Source: Candidatus Omnitrophota bacterium | GTDB lineage: Bacteria; Omnitrophota; Koll11; Tantalellales; Tantalellaceae | NCBI GenBank assembly: GCA_015231715.1 | Contig: JADGBB010000001.1 | Location: 24,018-88,017, forward strand | DNA: 64,000 nucleotides | Reading direction: 5' to 3' | In this document: piece by piece, positions 16,821 through 24,754 of the stretch | Layout of the letters: the number at the start of each line of letters is the position of its first letter | How positions within the stretch are numbered: position 1 is the first letter of the stretch | Position numbers and translations under genes: made by a program | The notes under the pieces: model-generated | Told to the model about the DNA's origin: nothing | What the model saw: only the letters and a program-made list of their open reading frames with translations | Database searches by the model: none

Positions 16821-19800
16821 TTATCCAATTCCCAAGCTCTGAACTTCGCCAATTAAAAAGGCAGGGATGGGATTTTCTAGCCTCCAAATAAAACTAATTG
16901 GCTTACTGCCTGAGTGTTCAACATAATTTGCAGGGCCTAAATAACTATAGGGAGTCGCTAATCCATTTTCTTTTTTGTGACTTCTCACAAAGAACAGCAC
17001 TTTACCACCGGATTTCTCTTGATTAATATATCGTATCCCCGCTGGTGATTCCGGACTAGTACCACTTTGTGATTGCCAATGAAATAGATACTCATCTATT
17101 GCATAATCTTCATACATTGTTGATGGCGAATAATCTTTCTCGGATTTATTGAGAGTTACAAAAAACAGATCCACATTATGCTCCCTACAATAATAAGTAC
17201 CCTCACGAATGGCAAATTTATTGTTCAAAGTACTCTTTCCGATTGAAGCTAATATTTCATCTAGTGTATAGTTACAATGCAAATCTAATGGACAAGGAAA
17301 TCCTAAATCTAATTTCTTGTCCAGAAAATCAATTTTCTCATATTTATAGTCAAGCAAATCCTTAAGCTCTTCTTCAAAAGAATCATATCGAACAAGCTTC
17401 GCAATTGTGTCATTTACACTAGTAAAACCTAGATCATTATTCGGTTTTTTCCACATCGAATAATGAAACATCAACATCATCCTCTTCTCATCTTCACTTA
17501 AATTACTATAATCATAATCATGCTTATTGTTTAACTGTTGTTTCAAGAAGTTTATTAGACGTCTAGAGTTTATATGTGTAAGCCTATGCAATCCTTTATC
17601 AATAATTGCCATATGCTCACACTCAAAATCTTCTTTTATGCCTGATTCAATACAGAGACTTGTCCATGTCCCTCTTTTATAGAGACTATTAATGTCCAAG
17701 TTATAGTACTTAAGATAATTACGCAAAGTTGGTTTTATCTGTGAATCAGCCTCAAATGTACGAATTCGTTTGGTAATGCTTGCTCGTGAATTATTAATCG
17801 CTTGTTGAACATTTTTTAAAACAAATTCGCGGGCTAATTTTTCTAACTTTATAAAGCACCCCTTAGGCACAAAAGCAAACTCATTTTCAATCTCTTTTTC
17901 AATAGAATTATATGTTTTCCCAACCAATGATCGAAATTTATCTTCAAAACAATAGTTCTGATGTGCTTGTCCAATAAAATCTAGCACTGTTAAACATTCC
18001 TTATTAGTATCCGGGCTAAGTCTTAATCCTCGGCCTAACTGCTGCATAAAGACTGTTAGACTTTCAGTCGGTCTTAAAAATAAAATTGTATCTACAGCAG
18101 GCAGATCAACACCTTCATTGTATAAGTCGACAACAAAAATAAAATTAATTTCTTTTTTTATAAGCTTCTTTTGAATATTTCTTCTTTGTTCTGAGTTAGA
18201 TTCTCCCGTAATAAAATCTGCCATCACCCCGTGCTTATTAAAAAATTTAGCCATATATTCCGCATGTTTACGAGAAACACAAAAACCCAGACCTGTCGCT
18301 TCATGTATATTCTCAACATAATCTTCTAAAGATTTTAATACATTCAAACTTCGATGATCATTTTCAAGATATAGATCCTCCAATTCATTAACATCATATT
18401 TTCCTCGCGTCCAGTTCAAAGACCTTAAATCTACATTATCTGTGACACCAAAATATTGAAATGGACAGAGTAGTTTGCGCTCAATTGCTTCTTTAAGATT
18501 AAGTTCTGCAGATAACCTATCTTCGAAATACGACAAAACACTTTTTTGATCCATTCGATCTGGCGTTGCAGTAAGTCCAAGTAAGACTTTAGGTTTAAAA
18601 GTACTCAGTAATGATTGGTAGCTTGGCGCTGCTGCATGATGGAATTCATCAACAACAACAAAATCATAATAATCATCTTTTACTTTTTCATGTAATTTTT
18701 GAGAATTAAAAGTTTGGATTGATACAAATAAATGATCATATTGTTCAGGGAAATGCTCTCCCACCCATAAATCCCCAAAGTTACGATCATGCAATATTGA
18801 TCTAAAACACTGAAGACTTTGCTCTAATATTTCTTTCCTATGTGCAACAAATAGTAGTTTATTTGCCTTGCCTGTATTATTCGCACAAAATCTTTTATAA
18901 TCGAATGCAGATATAACCGTCTTTCCTGTACCGGTAGCAGCCACAACTAAGTTCTTGAATTTCCCGTGGACTTCACGTTCTGCCTGCAATTTATTTAGTA
19001 TTTCTTCCTGATATGGATATGGACGGATATCAAAGTCGAATCTAACTTCATTGCCAACAATATTTCTTTCATTTCTTAATGCATCAACTAATTGTTCCCC
19101 TTTATTAGGGTCAAAGCGCGTAAATTCTTTATCATTCCAATACGTTTCAAACGTTGAAGAAAATTTATCTAGGATATTTGCTGAATCTTGACGAGTAACC
19201 TTAAGATTCCACTCAAGCCCACTAGATATGGCCGCATTAGACAAATTAGATGAACCAATATATGCGGTACTAAAGCCCGTATTACGATGAAACAAATATG
19301 CCTTAGCATGTAGCCTAGTTCTTTTAGTATCATAAGATACCATCACTTTAGTATTCGGCAATTCAGCTAAATACTTAACGGCTTTATAATCTGTAGCCCC
19401 CATATACGATGTAGTGATAACCCTTAGCTCAACACCTTCCCGTTTCGTAAACACCTCTAAGGCATCTTTAATCAACCTCAGTCCAGACCATTTAATAAAT
19501 GAAACAAGCAAATCGATGCGATCAGCCGAAGCAATCTCTTTGGCCATCTCAACCCCAAGGCTAGGCTCGGCATGTGCTCCTGTAAATAAACTACTTTGCG
19601 AAATAGAAGTATCAGGACGAACGATGCCTACATGCAAAGGATTATCCTTGAAGTCAATCAAATGCAATAAAAGTTCAGCTTCCTTTGATATTAGAAATTC
19701 CGATAGATCCTTCTGTCCTGTCTCTGCAAGCATAAGTTTAATAATTTTATTGCATAAAAGAACTTGGGCATCAATTTTTAATTCACCTTTGAAATATCGT

Positions 19801-19961
19801 AAAGCTTTGGTAAGCACTTGATTTATATAATTTGATAAAATAATGTAACTTTCTGAAGGGTCTATCTTGCTTGTTTTAACATTCACTGAATCGGAAGAAG
19901 TACTATCTAATTGATTTTGGTAGTATAAATTAATTACTTGTTCATATATGCCGTATTTCAT
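16821..19961 (-). CDS. PLD-nuclease/SF2 helicase fusion with DUF3427 (1,046 aa)
   Basis: The N-terminal third contains a phospholipase-D-type motif (RLHAKAYLF near residue 214, then IGSSNLSNAA). An SF2 helicase core follows: Walker A AATGTGKT near 342, DEFHHAA near 437, LTATPDR near 462, EGVDLPAVD and the arginine-finger motif QQLGRGLR near 640. The C-terminal 350 residues fit DUF3427. This PLD-helicase-DUF3427 arrangement is a known family of restriction-like ATPases, frequently found in variable genomic islands and suspected in defence. No methylase or partner gene is adjacent. The tandem repeat array lies just after the stop. The domain order is clear; the biological role is inferred. Confidence 0.85.
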   Translation of the reverse strand: MKYGIYEQVINLYYQNQLDSTSSDSVNVKTSKIDPSESYIILSNYINQVLTKALRYFKGELKIDAQVLLCNKIIKLMLAETGQKDLSEFLISKEAELLLHLIDFKDNPLHVGIVRPDTSISQSSLFTGAHAEPSLGVEMAKEIASADRIDLLVSFIKWSGLRLIKDALEVFTKREGVELRVITTSYMGATDYKAVKYLAELPNTKVMVSYDTKRTRLHAKAYLFHRNTGFSTAYIGSSNLSNAAISSGLEWNLKVTRQDSANILDKFSSTFETYWNDKEFTRFDPNKGEQLVDALRNERNIVGNEVRFDFDIRPYPYQEEILNKLQAEREVHGKFKNLVVAATGTGKTVISAFDYKRFCANNTGKANKLLFVAHRKEILEQSLQCFRSILHDRNFGDLWVGEHFPEQYDHLFVSIQTFNSQKLHEKVKDDYYDFVVVDEFHHAAAPSYQSLLSTFKPKVLLGLTATPDRMDQKSVLSYFEDRLSAELNLKEAIERKLLCPFQYFGVTDNVDLRSLNWTRGKYDVNELEDLYLENDHRSLNVLKSLEDYVENIHEATGLGFCVSRKHAEYMAKFFNKHGVMADFITGESNSEQRRNIQKKLIKKEINFIFVVDLYNEGVDLPAVDTILFLRPTESLTVFMQQLGRGLRLSPDTNKECLTVLDFIGQAHQNYCFEDKFRSLVGKTYNSIEKEIENEFAFVPKGCFIKLEKLAREFVLKNVQQAINNSRASITKRIRTFEADSQIKPTLRNYLKYYNLDINSLYKRGTWTSLCIESGIKEDFECEHMAIIDKGLHRLTHINSRRLINFLKQQLNNKHDYDYSNLSEDEKRMMLMFHYSMWKKPNNDLGFTSVNDTIAKLVRYDSFEEELKDLLDYKYEKIDFLDKKLDLGFPCPLDLHCNYTLDEILASIGKSTLNNKFAIREGTYYCREHNVDLFFVTLNKSEKDYSPSTMYEDYAIDEYLFHWQSQSGTSPESPAGIRYINQEKSGGKVLFFVRSHKKENGLATPYSYLGPANYVEHSGSKPISFIWRLENPIPAFLIGEVQSLGIG

Positions 19962-20140
19962 AGATTACATGTCAAGTGACTTTTGAATAATTGTGTTAGC
20001 CTCGAAGAAAAGATATAATGTTCAAATCTTCATTTATTTTCCATTTTTTGCACTCTTCAACTTTTTTCCGAAATGTTTTTTTCTCTCCTGCACAACCCGC
20101 GCGATATTCTTTTGTCTATTCGTTGTCTTGTTTTTAACCA

Positions 20141-20180
20141 TTCGTATCGCCCCGGCTTAACTTTTCATTAAAACCCAAAA
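20141..20180. repeat. CGTATCGCCCCGGC repeat, copy 1
   Basis: TTCGTATCGCCCCGGCTTAA then CTTTTCATTAAAACCCAAAA is nearly identical to 21278-21315, which lies on the other side of the hydrolase gene. A weaker third copy starts near 22703. The hydrolase is thus bracketed by direct repeats. Confidence 0.65.
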
Positions 20181-20268
20181 TAATCTCCAACATTATACCA
20201 CAAACCATCATCAAACTGCTCTAAACAAGTATCAGTTGCACTTACTTGAAATTCAACAGCACATATAG

Positions 20269-20299
20269 CAGATCCTTCGCCTTCGGCTCAGGATGACGG
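20269..20299. repeat. GATCCTTCGCCTTCGGCTCAGGATGAC-type dispersed repeat
   Basis: CAGATCCTTCGCCTTCGGCT followed by CAGGATGACGG resembles a short repeat widely scattered in bacterial intergenic regions. It can fold on itself through CTTCGCC/GGCTCAG. Confidence 0.5.
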
Positions 20300-20317
20300 T
20301 AGTCACATTCTCTTATT

Positions 20318-21229
20318 TCACAAAATATTGTATTTTTTAATTATCATTTTTATAGCTTGCTCAAGCGCTGGGTTGAAACGCTCGGGGGCTTTAAGCATCA
20401 GAAAATGGTCCAGTCCGTCCAACTCGATTAGTTGAAAGTCCTTTATGTGCCGTCTGTTCGCTTCGATATTTGTTGGCCAAAGGTCGGAGTTCACAGCTAT
20501 AACCGGAACATCCAATTCATCGAACAACTTGGTTACATCACCTGTCAGATACCCACCTAATGACTCATTCATTGTACTGAGCGCAACCTTGGGATCAGCC
20601 AAAGACATATCAGAGATCACCCATTCATTGACCGGCAAATTATCAGAACGCAGCATACCCATAACAAAACCTCTAACGCCCTGTTTGAAATCTTCTTTGA
20701 ATGGCGCGGTCATCTCATTGAATTGTTCTTCCCCTAGGGGATATTCCACGTTCTGAAGATCATCAACTGCGACCAATCCAATCACCTTCTTTGGCATCAA
20801 GCGAGCCGCTTCTGCAATGACAAGGGCACCCATGGAATGACCGATCAAGACCACCTTATTTGCCCCGACACTTTCGACAACAGCCGTAACATCCTGACCA
20901 AAAGCTTCAATGGTGTAATTCTCGCGACCGCTCCCGGAACGACCATGCCCAGCCAGATCGATCAGAATTATGTGATACTTCTCCTTGAAATACTCGACCT
21001 GCTCTCTCCAGTAGCTTGCGTCACAACTCCATCCGTGAACGAACACGAGCACAGTCCCCTCTTGCCCATGCTCGTAATAATTGATTACTGTGCCATCAGC
21101 AGAGGTAGCTATTTTGTCCGTATCAACATTCTGAGGAGTACCGGCCTGTGCAAAGACAGGCGAAAGCCCGAGCCCAAGCAGCAAAAGCATTATTGAAAGT
21201 GATAAACTAAAAATTCTGTGTTGCTTCAC
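20318..21229 (-). CDS. Secreted alpha/beta hydrolase (303 aa)
   Basis: The GTG at 21229 is chosen because AAAGGAG lies 6 bp upstream. A signal peptide ending ...LSPVFAQA precedes an alpha/beta-hydrolase fold. An oxyanion-loop HGWSCDASYW follows, then the nucleophile elbow GHSMG with Ser near residue 128, a likely acid in the VNSDLWP segment, and the catalytic His in DGLDHFLML near the end. The substrate cannot be told; the nearest relatives are small esterases and haloperoxidase-like enzymes acting outside the cytoplasm. Codon and GC use are higher than in the neighbours, and direct repeats flank the gene (20,141 and 21,278), which hints at acquisition by transfer. Confidence 0.85.
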   Translation of the reverse strand: MKQHRIFSLSLSIMLLLLGLGLSPVFAQAGTPQNVDTDKIATSADGTVINYYEHGQEGTVLVFVHGWSCDASYWREQVEYFKEKYHIILIDLAGHGRSGSGRENYTIEAFGQDVTAVVESVGANKVVLIGHSMGALVIAEAARLMPKKVIGLVAVDDLQNVEYPLGEEQFNEMTAPFKEDFKQGVRGFVMGMLRSDNLPVNEWVISDMSLADPKVALSTMNESLGGYLTGDVTKLFDELDVPVIAVNSDLWPTNIEANRRHIKDFQLIELDGLDHFLMLKAPERFNPALEQAIKMIIKKYNIL

Positions 21230-21277
21230 ATTTCTCTCCTTTATAATTTGGTGATTTTTTTGAGGTCAATTACCCTT

Positions 21278-21315
21278 CCGTATCGCCCCGGCCTGACTTT
21301 TCATTAAACTCAAAA
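21278..21315. repeat. CGTATCGCCCCGGC repeat, copy 2
   Basis: CCGTATCGCCCCGGCCTGAC then TTTTCATTAAACTCAAAA matches 20141-20180 with few differences. It lies between the hydrolase gene and the downstream end of the nucleotidyltransferase pair. Confidence 0.65.
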
Positions 21316-21356
21316 AACATGGCCATACTCAAAACATTTGTAGTAGTTTTATGTAG

Positions 21357-22028
21357 TTATAATTCTATTAGTATTTTTGCTATTCGATGCAATTCGTCAT
21401 TTGATAAGGCCACAAGTTTTTTCTTGATAACTCTTGAATAATATTCTTTTTCCGTTTTAGAAAGAATTTCTCCCTTAAGCCTTTTCAAACAAATCTCTCT
21501 TTGTTTTGATGGGAAAAACTGACCTAGCGCAAAATCAAACGATAATGTTTCCTGTCTCTTTGCTATTTCATTTGCTCTAGTAATGTCTTCTTTTGAAAAA
21601 TACATATTAAAAAGATTGTCTAATTTCCCGGGGTCAAAAGAATATTCATGGATCTGAAACAATTGGTGATCTAATAAGGATTTATGGAATTGATCTATCC
21701 TGTGACTTTCCTTTTGTGTTAAAGTCCCCCATAGCCTATCAACTTTCTGTGAATGAAGATTTTTAAATTTATATAAGGCCAATGCCAAGAAAATATAATC
21801 ATTAAATTCCTTTCCAATTTGTTGTCTTTTTTTCATTTGTACAAACTGATCATACTCAAAATCTTGTTGATAAAAAGCATTTAGCAACATAACCGGAAAT
21901 CCTTCCAAAAATCGTGTTTCATTAGACTTCAATACATCACAAAGTATTTTGTATATATTATCATTTTGGTCTTTTTCAAAAAAATAATATCCGAGTTGTT
22001 TTACTTTATCCGTTAATTTCATTTCCAT
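21357..22028 (-). CDS. Partner protein of the nucleotidyltransferase module (223 aa)
   Basis: The protein is helical and ends in a recognisable module: FPSKQREICLKRLKGE, then LSKTEKEYYSRVIKKKLVAL and SNDELHRIAKIL. This tail is common in small proteins encoded beside nucleotidyltransferase genes. Two bases separate it from the upstream nucleotidyltransferase gene, so they are co-translated. By analogy with AbiE-type modules it may be the regulatory or antitoxin half, or a substrate adaptor; this is inference. Confidence 0.7.
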   Translation of the reverse strand: MEMKLTDKVKQLGYYFFEKDQNDNIYKILCDVLKSNETRFLEGFPVMLLNAFYQQDFEYDQFVQMKKRQQIGKEFNDYIFLALALYKFKNLHSQKVDRLWGTLTQKESHRIDQFHKSLLDHQLFQIHEYSFDPGKLDNLFNMYFSKEDITRANEIAKRQETLSFDFALGQFFPSKQREICLKRLKGEILSKTEKEYYSRVIKKKLVALSNDELHRIAKILIEL

Positions 22029-22030
22029 AT

Positions 22031-22600
22031 TTAGTCCCTTCCTATTTTACGCAAAAAGTACTTCAATTCTTTTAAGACTTTATCTTCACCAAAATAATAC
22101 TTTGCTGTTTCTTTGAATTTTTTCTTCAACAAATCAATGTCTAATTCCTTTTCGTCAACTAACAATGCACAATCTTCGAAATCCACCGTGCTCCCTCTGA
22201 ATAATTTGCTAATAATCAAATCATAAGAATTTAATATTCCTACATAAATACGCGAATACTCTTTAAACAAATAATGATTTCCTTCGACTAGTGGGGATTG
22301 CATAAGTTCGGTTGTATGAATTTTATTGCCGCAAAAAAGGTCAAAAATATAGTAATCACCATCTTTTTTCCAACCTGACCCGGTGACTAGTTTATATCCC
22401 AACTTTTTCAGAGTTGACGTTAAGTAGGCATATTCCTTTTCATTGGGGACCATGAAATCTACATCTTTTGTTGAATTTTTCATATTCAACAAAGTCAAAG
22501 CTGTCCCACCGCAAGCGATTAGATGCACTTTTCTCTTTAAAAAAGCATTCCATCCTTCAAGGACTTTTAATAAATCATCTTTGTTTAGTCTATATTGCAT
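22031..22600 (-). CDS. Nucleotidyltransferase (DUF6036/AbiEii-like), 189 aa
   Basis: The core motif is CGGTALTLLNMKNSTKDVDF, that is GG-x-A followed by T-K-D-V-D-F, with a later acidic YIFDLF. A helical tail SYDLIISKLFRGSTVDFEDC marks the DUF6036-like group. It is the first gene of a two-gene unit. A consensus-like promoter (22647-22675) with an inverted repeat at the start site (22626-22647) precedes it, suggesting autoregulation as in toxin-antitoxin loci. The nucleotidyltransferase fold is sure; the substrate is not known. Confidence 0.82.
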   Translation of the reverse strand: MQYRLNKDDLLKVLEGWNAFLKRKVHLIACGGTALTLLNMKNSTKDVDFMVPNEKEYAYLTSTLKKLGYKLVTGSGWKKDGDYYIFDLFCGNKIHTTELMQSPLVEGNHYLFKEYSRIYVGILNSYDLIISKLFRGSTVDFEDCALLVDEKELDIDLLKKKFKETAKYYFGEDKVLKELKYFLRKIGRD

Positions 22601-22625
22601 ATATACCTACAATTTTATGTACGTT

Positions 22626-22647
22626 TTAATACATTTAATTGTATTAA
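22626..22647. promoter_or_regulatory. Operator-like perfect inverted repeat TTAATACA-6-TGTATTAA
   Basis: Two perfect 8-bp arms are separated by TTTAAT. The repeat touches the -10 box of the promoter and would cover the transcription start of the nucleotidyltransferase pair, so a bound repressor would block initiation. Confidence 0.6.
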
Positions 22648-22675
22648 GTATACATTAAGATGACACAGTAGTCAA
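22647..22675 (-). promoter_or_regulatory. Sigma70-type promoter for the nucleotidyltransferase pair
   Basis: On the - strand the -35 is TTGACT (22670-22675), the spacer is 17 bp, and the -10 is TATACT (22647-22652). It lies 47 bp upstream of the ATG at 22600. Confidence 0.7.
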
Positions 22676-22764
22676 GGCATAGAATGAAACGAACAAATTT
22701 CATCCTTCCGCATGCGCTAGCTTAACTTTTCCACCGTATATGTGAAATATTTTCAGTAACTATT

Positions 22765-23493
22765 TTATTTCACAAAATATTGTATCTCTACGACACATTT
22801 GATCTCTTTTTCTATGCTGGTCGTGTCATTGATGCCGTAGTTTGAAACATCCATAGAATTTTCCGGAGTGATTTGAAAGACGCCGACTCGGACATCAGCG
22901 ATTGAACCTAAACGGAACTTGCCTTCTTTCGCTATTGTTATCGCTCTCTCTCTGGCATTATTAGTTGACCTGCCTACCATTTCGATTTTCAGATCTTCCA
23001 GATTGCGATATATATACTGAGGACGATCGATAAGTACCTTAACTCCTTGGTTGAGTATCTCAACAATATTCGCCGATAGATCCCTTACTTTAGCAACATC
23101 TTTGCTTTTGATCGTTATTGTCTGATGAATGATATATTTAATGAACTCGTCAGTCTTATATCCTCTGTCATTAAGTTTATATTCTTCTTCAACGTAGGCG
23201 GGTTTAATTTCGATTTCGTCTTTTAAAATATTATGTTTAACCAGATAAGACAATATTTTATTTTTATCTTCCGCTAAAGTAGCGTAACACGCTTTAATAT
23301 CAGGATTCTCTGAAACGATATCAATATTGAAAATAGCATAATCTGATGTGATATTTTGTTTAGCATATCCTTTAACTGTTACATAGCCTTTATTCTTAAT
23401 GTTTATGGCTGTATTAGCTCCGATATTAGCTACTATTATTAATGATGCGCCTAGAATTACTGCTACAGATACTGCTACTATTCCTTTTTTCAT
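22765..23493 (-). CDS. SIMPL-domain (DUF541) protein with N-terminal membrane anchor
   Basis: The open frame reaches 23613, but AAAGGAG with 5-bp spacing precedes the ATG at 23493, giving 242 residues. Residues 4-24 form a membrane helix or signal anchor (GIVAVSVAVILGASLIIVANI). The rest fits the SIMPL/DUF541 fold: VTVKGYAKQNITSDYAIFNI at the start, a middle TDEFIKYIIHQTITIKSKD, and the late signature ARERAITIAKEGKFRLGSI. These periplasmic or surface proteins form ring assemblies in some bacteria; the precise role is unclear. The 203-bp region upstream carries a short SIMPL-unrelated frame and no clear promoter. Confidence 0.85.
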   Translation of the reverse strand: MKKGIVAVSVAVILGASLIIVANIGANTAINIKNKGYVTVKGYAKQNITSDYAIFNIDIVSENPDIKACYATLAEDKNKILSYLVKHNILKDEIEIKPAYVEEEYKLNDRGYKTDEFIKYIIHQTITIKSKDVAKVRDLSANIVEILNQGVKVLIDRPQYIYRNLEDLKIEMVGRSTNNARERAITIAKEGKFRLGSIADVRVGVFQITPENSMDVSNYGINDTTSIEKEIKCVVEIQYFVK

Positions 23494-23676
23494 GTTATCT
23501 CCTTTTAAATTTAGAGTCAGGGGACTCCTATCCTTATTTGTGATGAGAATAATAAGCAATATACACAGGACTTTAGGTAAAAGCAAGCCTGTTTTTTTCA
23601 TGGTTAAAAGCATCTTATATACTGAAGGCGTGAAAAAATATATGCAAAATAATCTTTAGAAAGAACATTGCAGAAC

Positions 23677-23705
23677 TTGACTTTTCTACTTAAGACGTGT
23701 ATATT
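23677..23705 (+). promoter_or_regulatory. Sigma70-type promoter of the mobile mystery locus
   Basis: -35 TTGACT (23677-23682), a 17-bp spacer and -10 TATATT (23700-23705). The -10 overlaps the first base of operator 1, so repressor binding there would exclude RNA polymerase. Confidence 0.7.
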
Positions 23706-23784
23706 TAACATATATATTAATATATTAGCGCAATATTTAATGTATATGTTAATCCTTATGTGTAGAGTTTAATATATATGTTAA
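23705..23784. promoter_or_regulatory. Three 16-bp operators at exact 32-bp spacing
   Basis: Site 1 TTAACATATATATTAA (23705-23720), site 2 TTAATGTATATGTTAA (23737-23752) and site 3 TTAATATATATGTTAA (23769-23784) are near-palindromes of the form TTAA-N8-TTAA. Their centres are 32 bp apart, about three helical turns, so bound dimers would lie on the same DNA face. They sit between the promoter and the antitoxin gene, and the antitoxin is the likely ligand. Confidence 0.75.
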
Positions 23785-23816
23785 AATAAACACAAAATAT
23801 ATTTGAGGGGGTATTT

Positions 23817-24284
23817 ATGGTTTATTCTAAAAAAGCTTTAGTCATTGAACAATTAGATTCAACGTTAAGTAATTACAGCGCTGTTAAAAATATAACTCCG
23901 CCTACCAAGGGTTGGATAAAGTCTATACGTAAAGCATTGGGGATGACAAGCACACAATTAGCAAAGAGACTAAATGTTAGTTCACCTCGAGTATCTATTC
24001 TTGAGCAGAGCGAATCAAGTGGTGCTTTAACGCTAAAAACTCTTAGAAAAGTTGCGCAAGAATTAGATTGCTTGTTTGTTTATGCACTAGTTCCGCGTGA
24101 ATCATTACGAAAAAGCATTGAAAAACAAGCTTACTTATTAGCAAAAAAAATCATTAAGCAGTCTTCTCAAAGCATGTTTTTAGAAAAACAGGCTTTATCA
24201 CAAAAAGAGATAGATTCAATGTTACAAGAAAAAGCTAAAGAACTTTCTACTACTCTCCCCTCTTATCTATGGGAGAAAATATAA
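23817..24284 (+). CDS. Mobile mystery protein A (HTH antitoxin-like)
   Basis: The 155-residue protein matches the 'mobile mystery protein A' family: PPTKGWIKSIRKALGM, then TSTQLAKRLNVSSPRVSILE (an XRE/HipB-type helix-turn-helix), then LTLKTLRKVAQELDCLFVYA and a helical tail. This family is encoded with mobile mystery protein B, a Fic-domain protein, in a two-gene module found on mobile DNA and regarded as toxin-antitoxin-like. GAGGGGG precedes the ATG. Its stop overlaps the start of the truncated fic gene (TAATG). It is the only + strand gene within the - strand half of the window. The three upstream operators suggest it still represses its own promoter. Confidence 0.88.
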   Translation: MVYSKKALVIEQLDSTLSNYSAVKNITPPTKGWIKSIRKALGMTSTQLAKRLNVSSPRVSILEQSESSGALTLKTLRKVAQELDCLFVYALVPRESLRKSIEKQAYLLAKKIIKQSSQSMFLEKQALSQKEIDSMLQEKAKELSTTLPSYLWEKI

Positions 24285-24397
24285 TGGACTACATTTATCC
24301 CGAAGGAGCCACTCCGATCAATGAAGACGAAAAAGAGGGTCTCTTGCTTTTACATATAACTAACAGGGAAGAACTAAATCGATGGGAACAATATTGA
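24284..24397 (+). pseudogene. Mobile mystery protein B (Fic), truncated to 37 residues
   Basis: The frame starts at an ATG overlapping the antitoxin stop (TAATG) and encodes MDYIYPEGATPINEDEKEG then LLLLHITNREELNRWEQY. This is the expected start of mobile mystery protein B (G-A-T-P then L-L, then R-x-E-L-N-x-W-E-Q), before a TGA. The Fic catalytic HPFxxGNGR core, expected over 100 residues later, is absent from the DNA that follows. The toxin is therefore lost. Confidence 0.8.
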
Positions 24398-24446
24398 GTA
24401 TTGAGTGAGGTCAGACCCCGAAACTAGAATTAACTACTTAACATTG

Positions 24447-24525
24447 CTTATGTCCTATGTCCGTGCCTGACACCATTTATTCTTGACACCATTTATTCTT
24501 ATGTCCTATGTCCGTACCAGACCCC
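24447..24525. repeat. Direct repeats of CTTATGTCCTATGTCCGT...GAC
   Basis: Two copies of TTATGTCCTATGTCCGT, followed by GCCTGAC or ACCAGAC, alternate with two copies of GACACCATTTATTCTT. Related phrases occur at 16591-16613 and near 15268. They resemble the palindromic phrases found beside REP-associated Y1 transposases. Confidence 0.6.
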
Positions 24526-24655
24526 ACAACTTCCAATAAATTAAAGTTCTTTAAATATTTCGAATAGCGTTTATCTTCCTTCAAATCAGTAAATATTTTT
24601 TAAATCTACGCAATGTTGCCCCTGAATGGTATCTAGCTATATCTTCATCAAACAT
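24523..24655 (-). pseudogene. Unassigned protein fragment with one frameshift
   Basis: On the - strand, MFDEDIARYHSGATLRRFKK is followed after a +1 shift by TDLKEDKRYSKYLKNFNLL. The composition looks like real coding sequence, but the family is not recognised and no ribosome site is present. The remaining 100 bp to the next gene show nothing further. Confidence 0.35.
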
Positions 24656-24754
24656 AAAAAATATTCTTTTATGAAACACTTCGGAGAAAACTCTTTCCTA
24701 AATATATTAGAGAATTAAGGATTTCATAGTAATTAAATGTGGCTTGAACACAAG

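Larger units (their letters stand above)
19962..20317. other. 356-bp gap: repeats and one doubtful 35-codon frame
   Basis: No firm gene is seen. On the - strand, 20141-20034 could encode a 35-residue very basic peptide (MVKNKTTNRQKNIARVV...) behind GGGGCG; this is doubtful. The gap also holds a CGTATCGCCCCGGC repeat (20141-20180) and a GATCCTTCGCCTTCGGCTCA repeat (20269-20299). Confidence 0.4.

Noticed and set aside
20034..20141. 35-codon basic peptide gene on the - strand
   Set aside because: Its upstream region is the dispersed CGTATCGCCCCGGC repeat and no family is recognised; support is too thin to call a gene.
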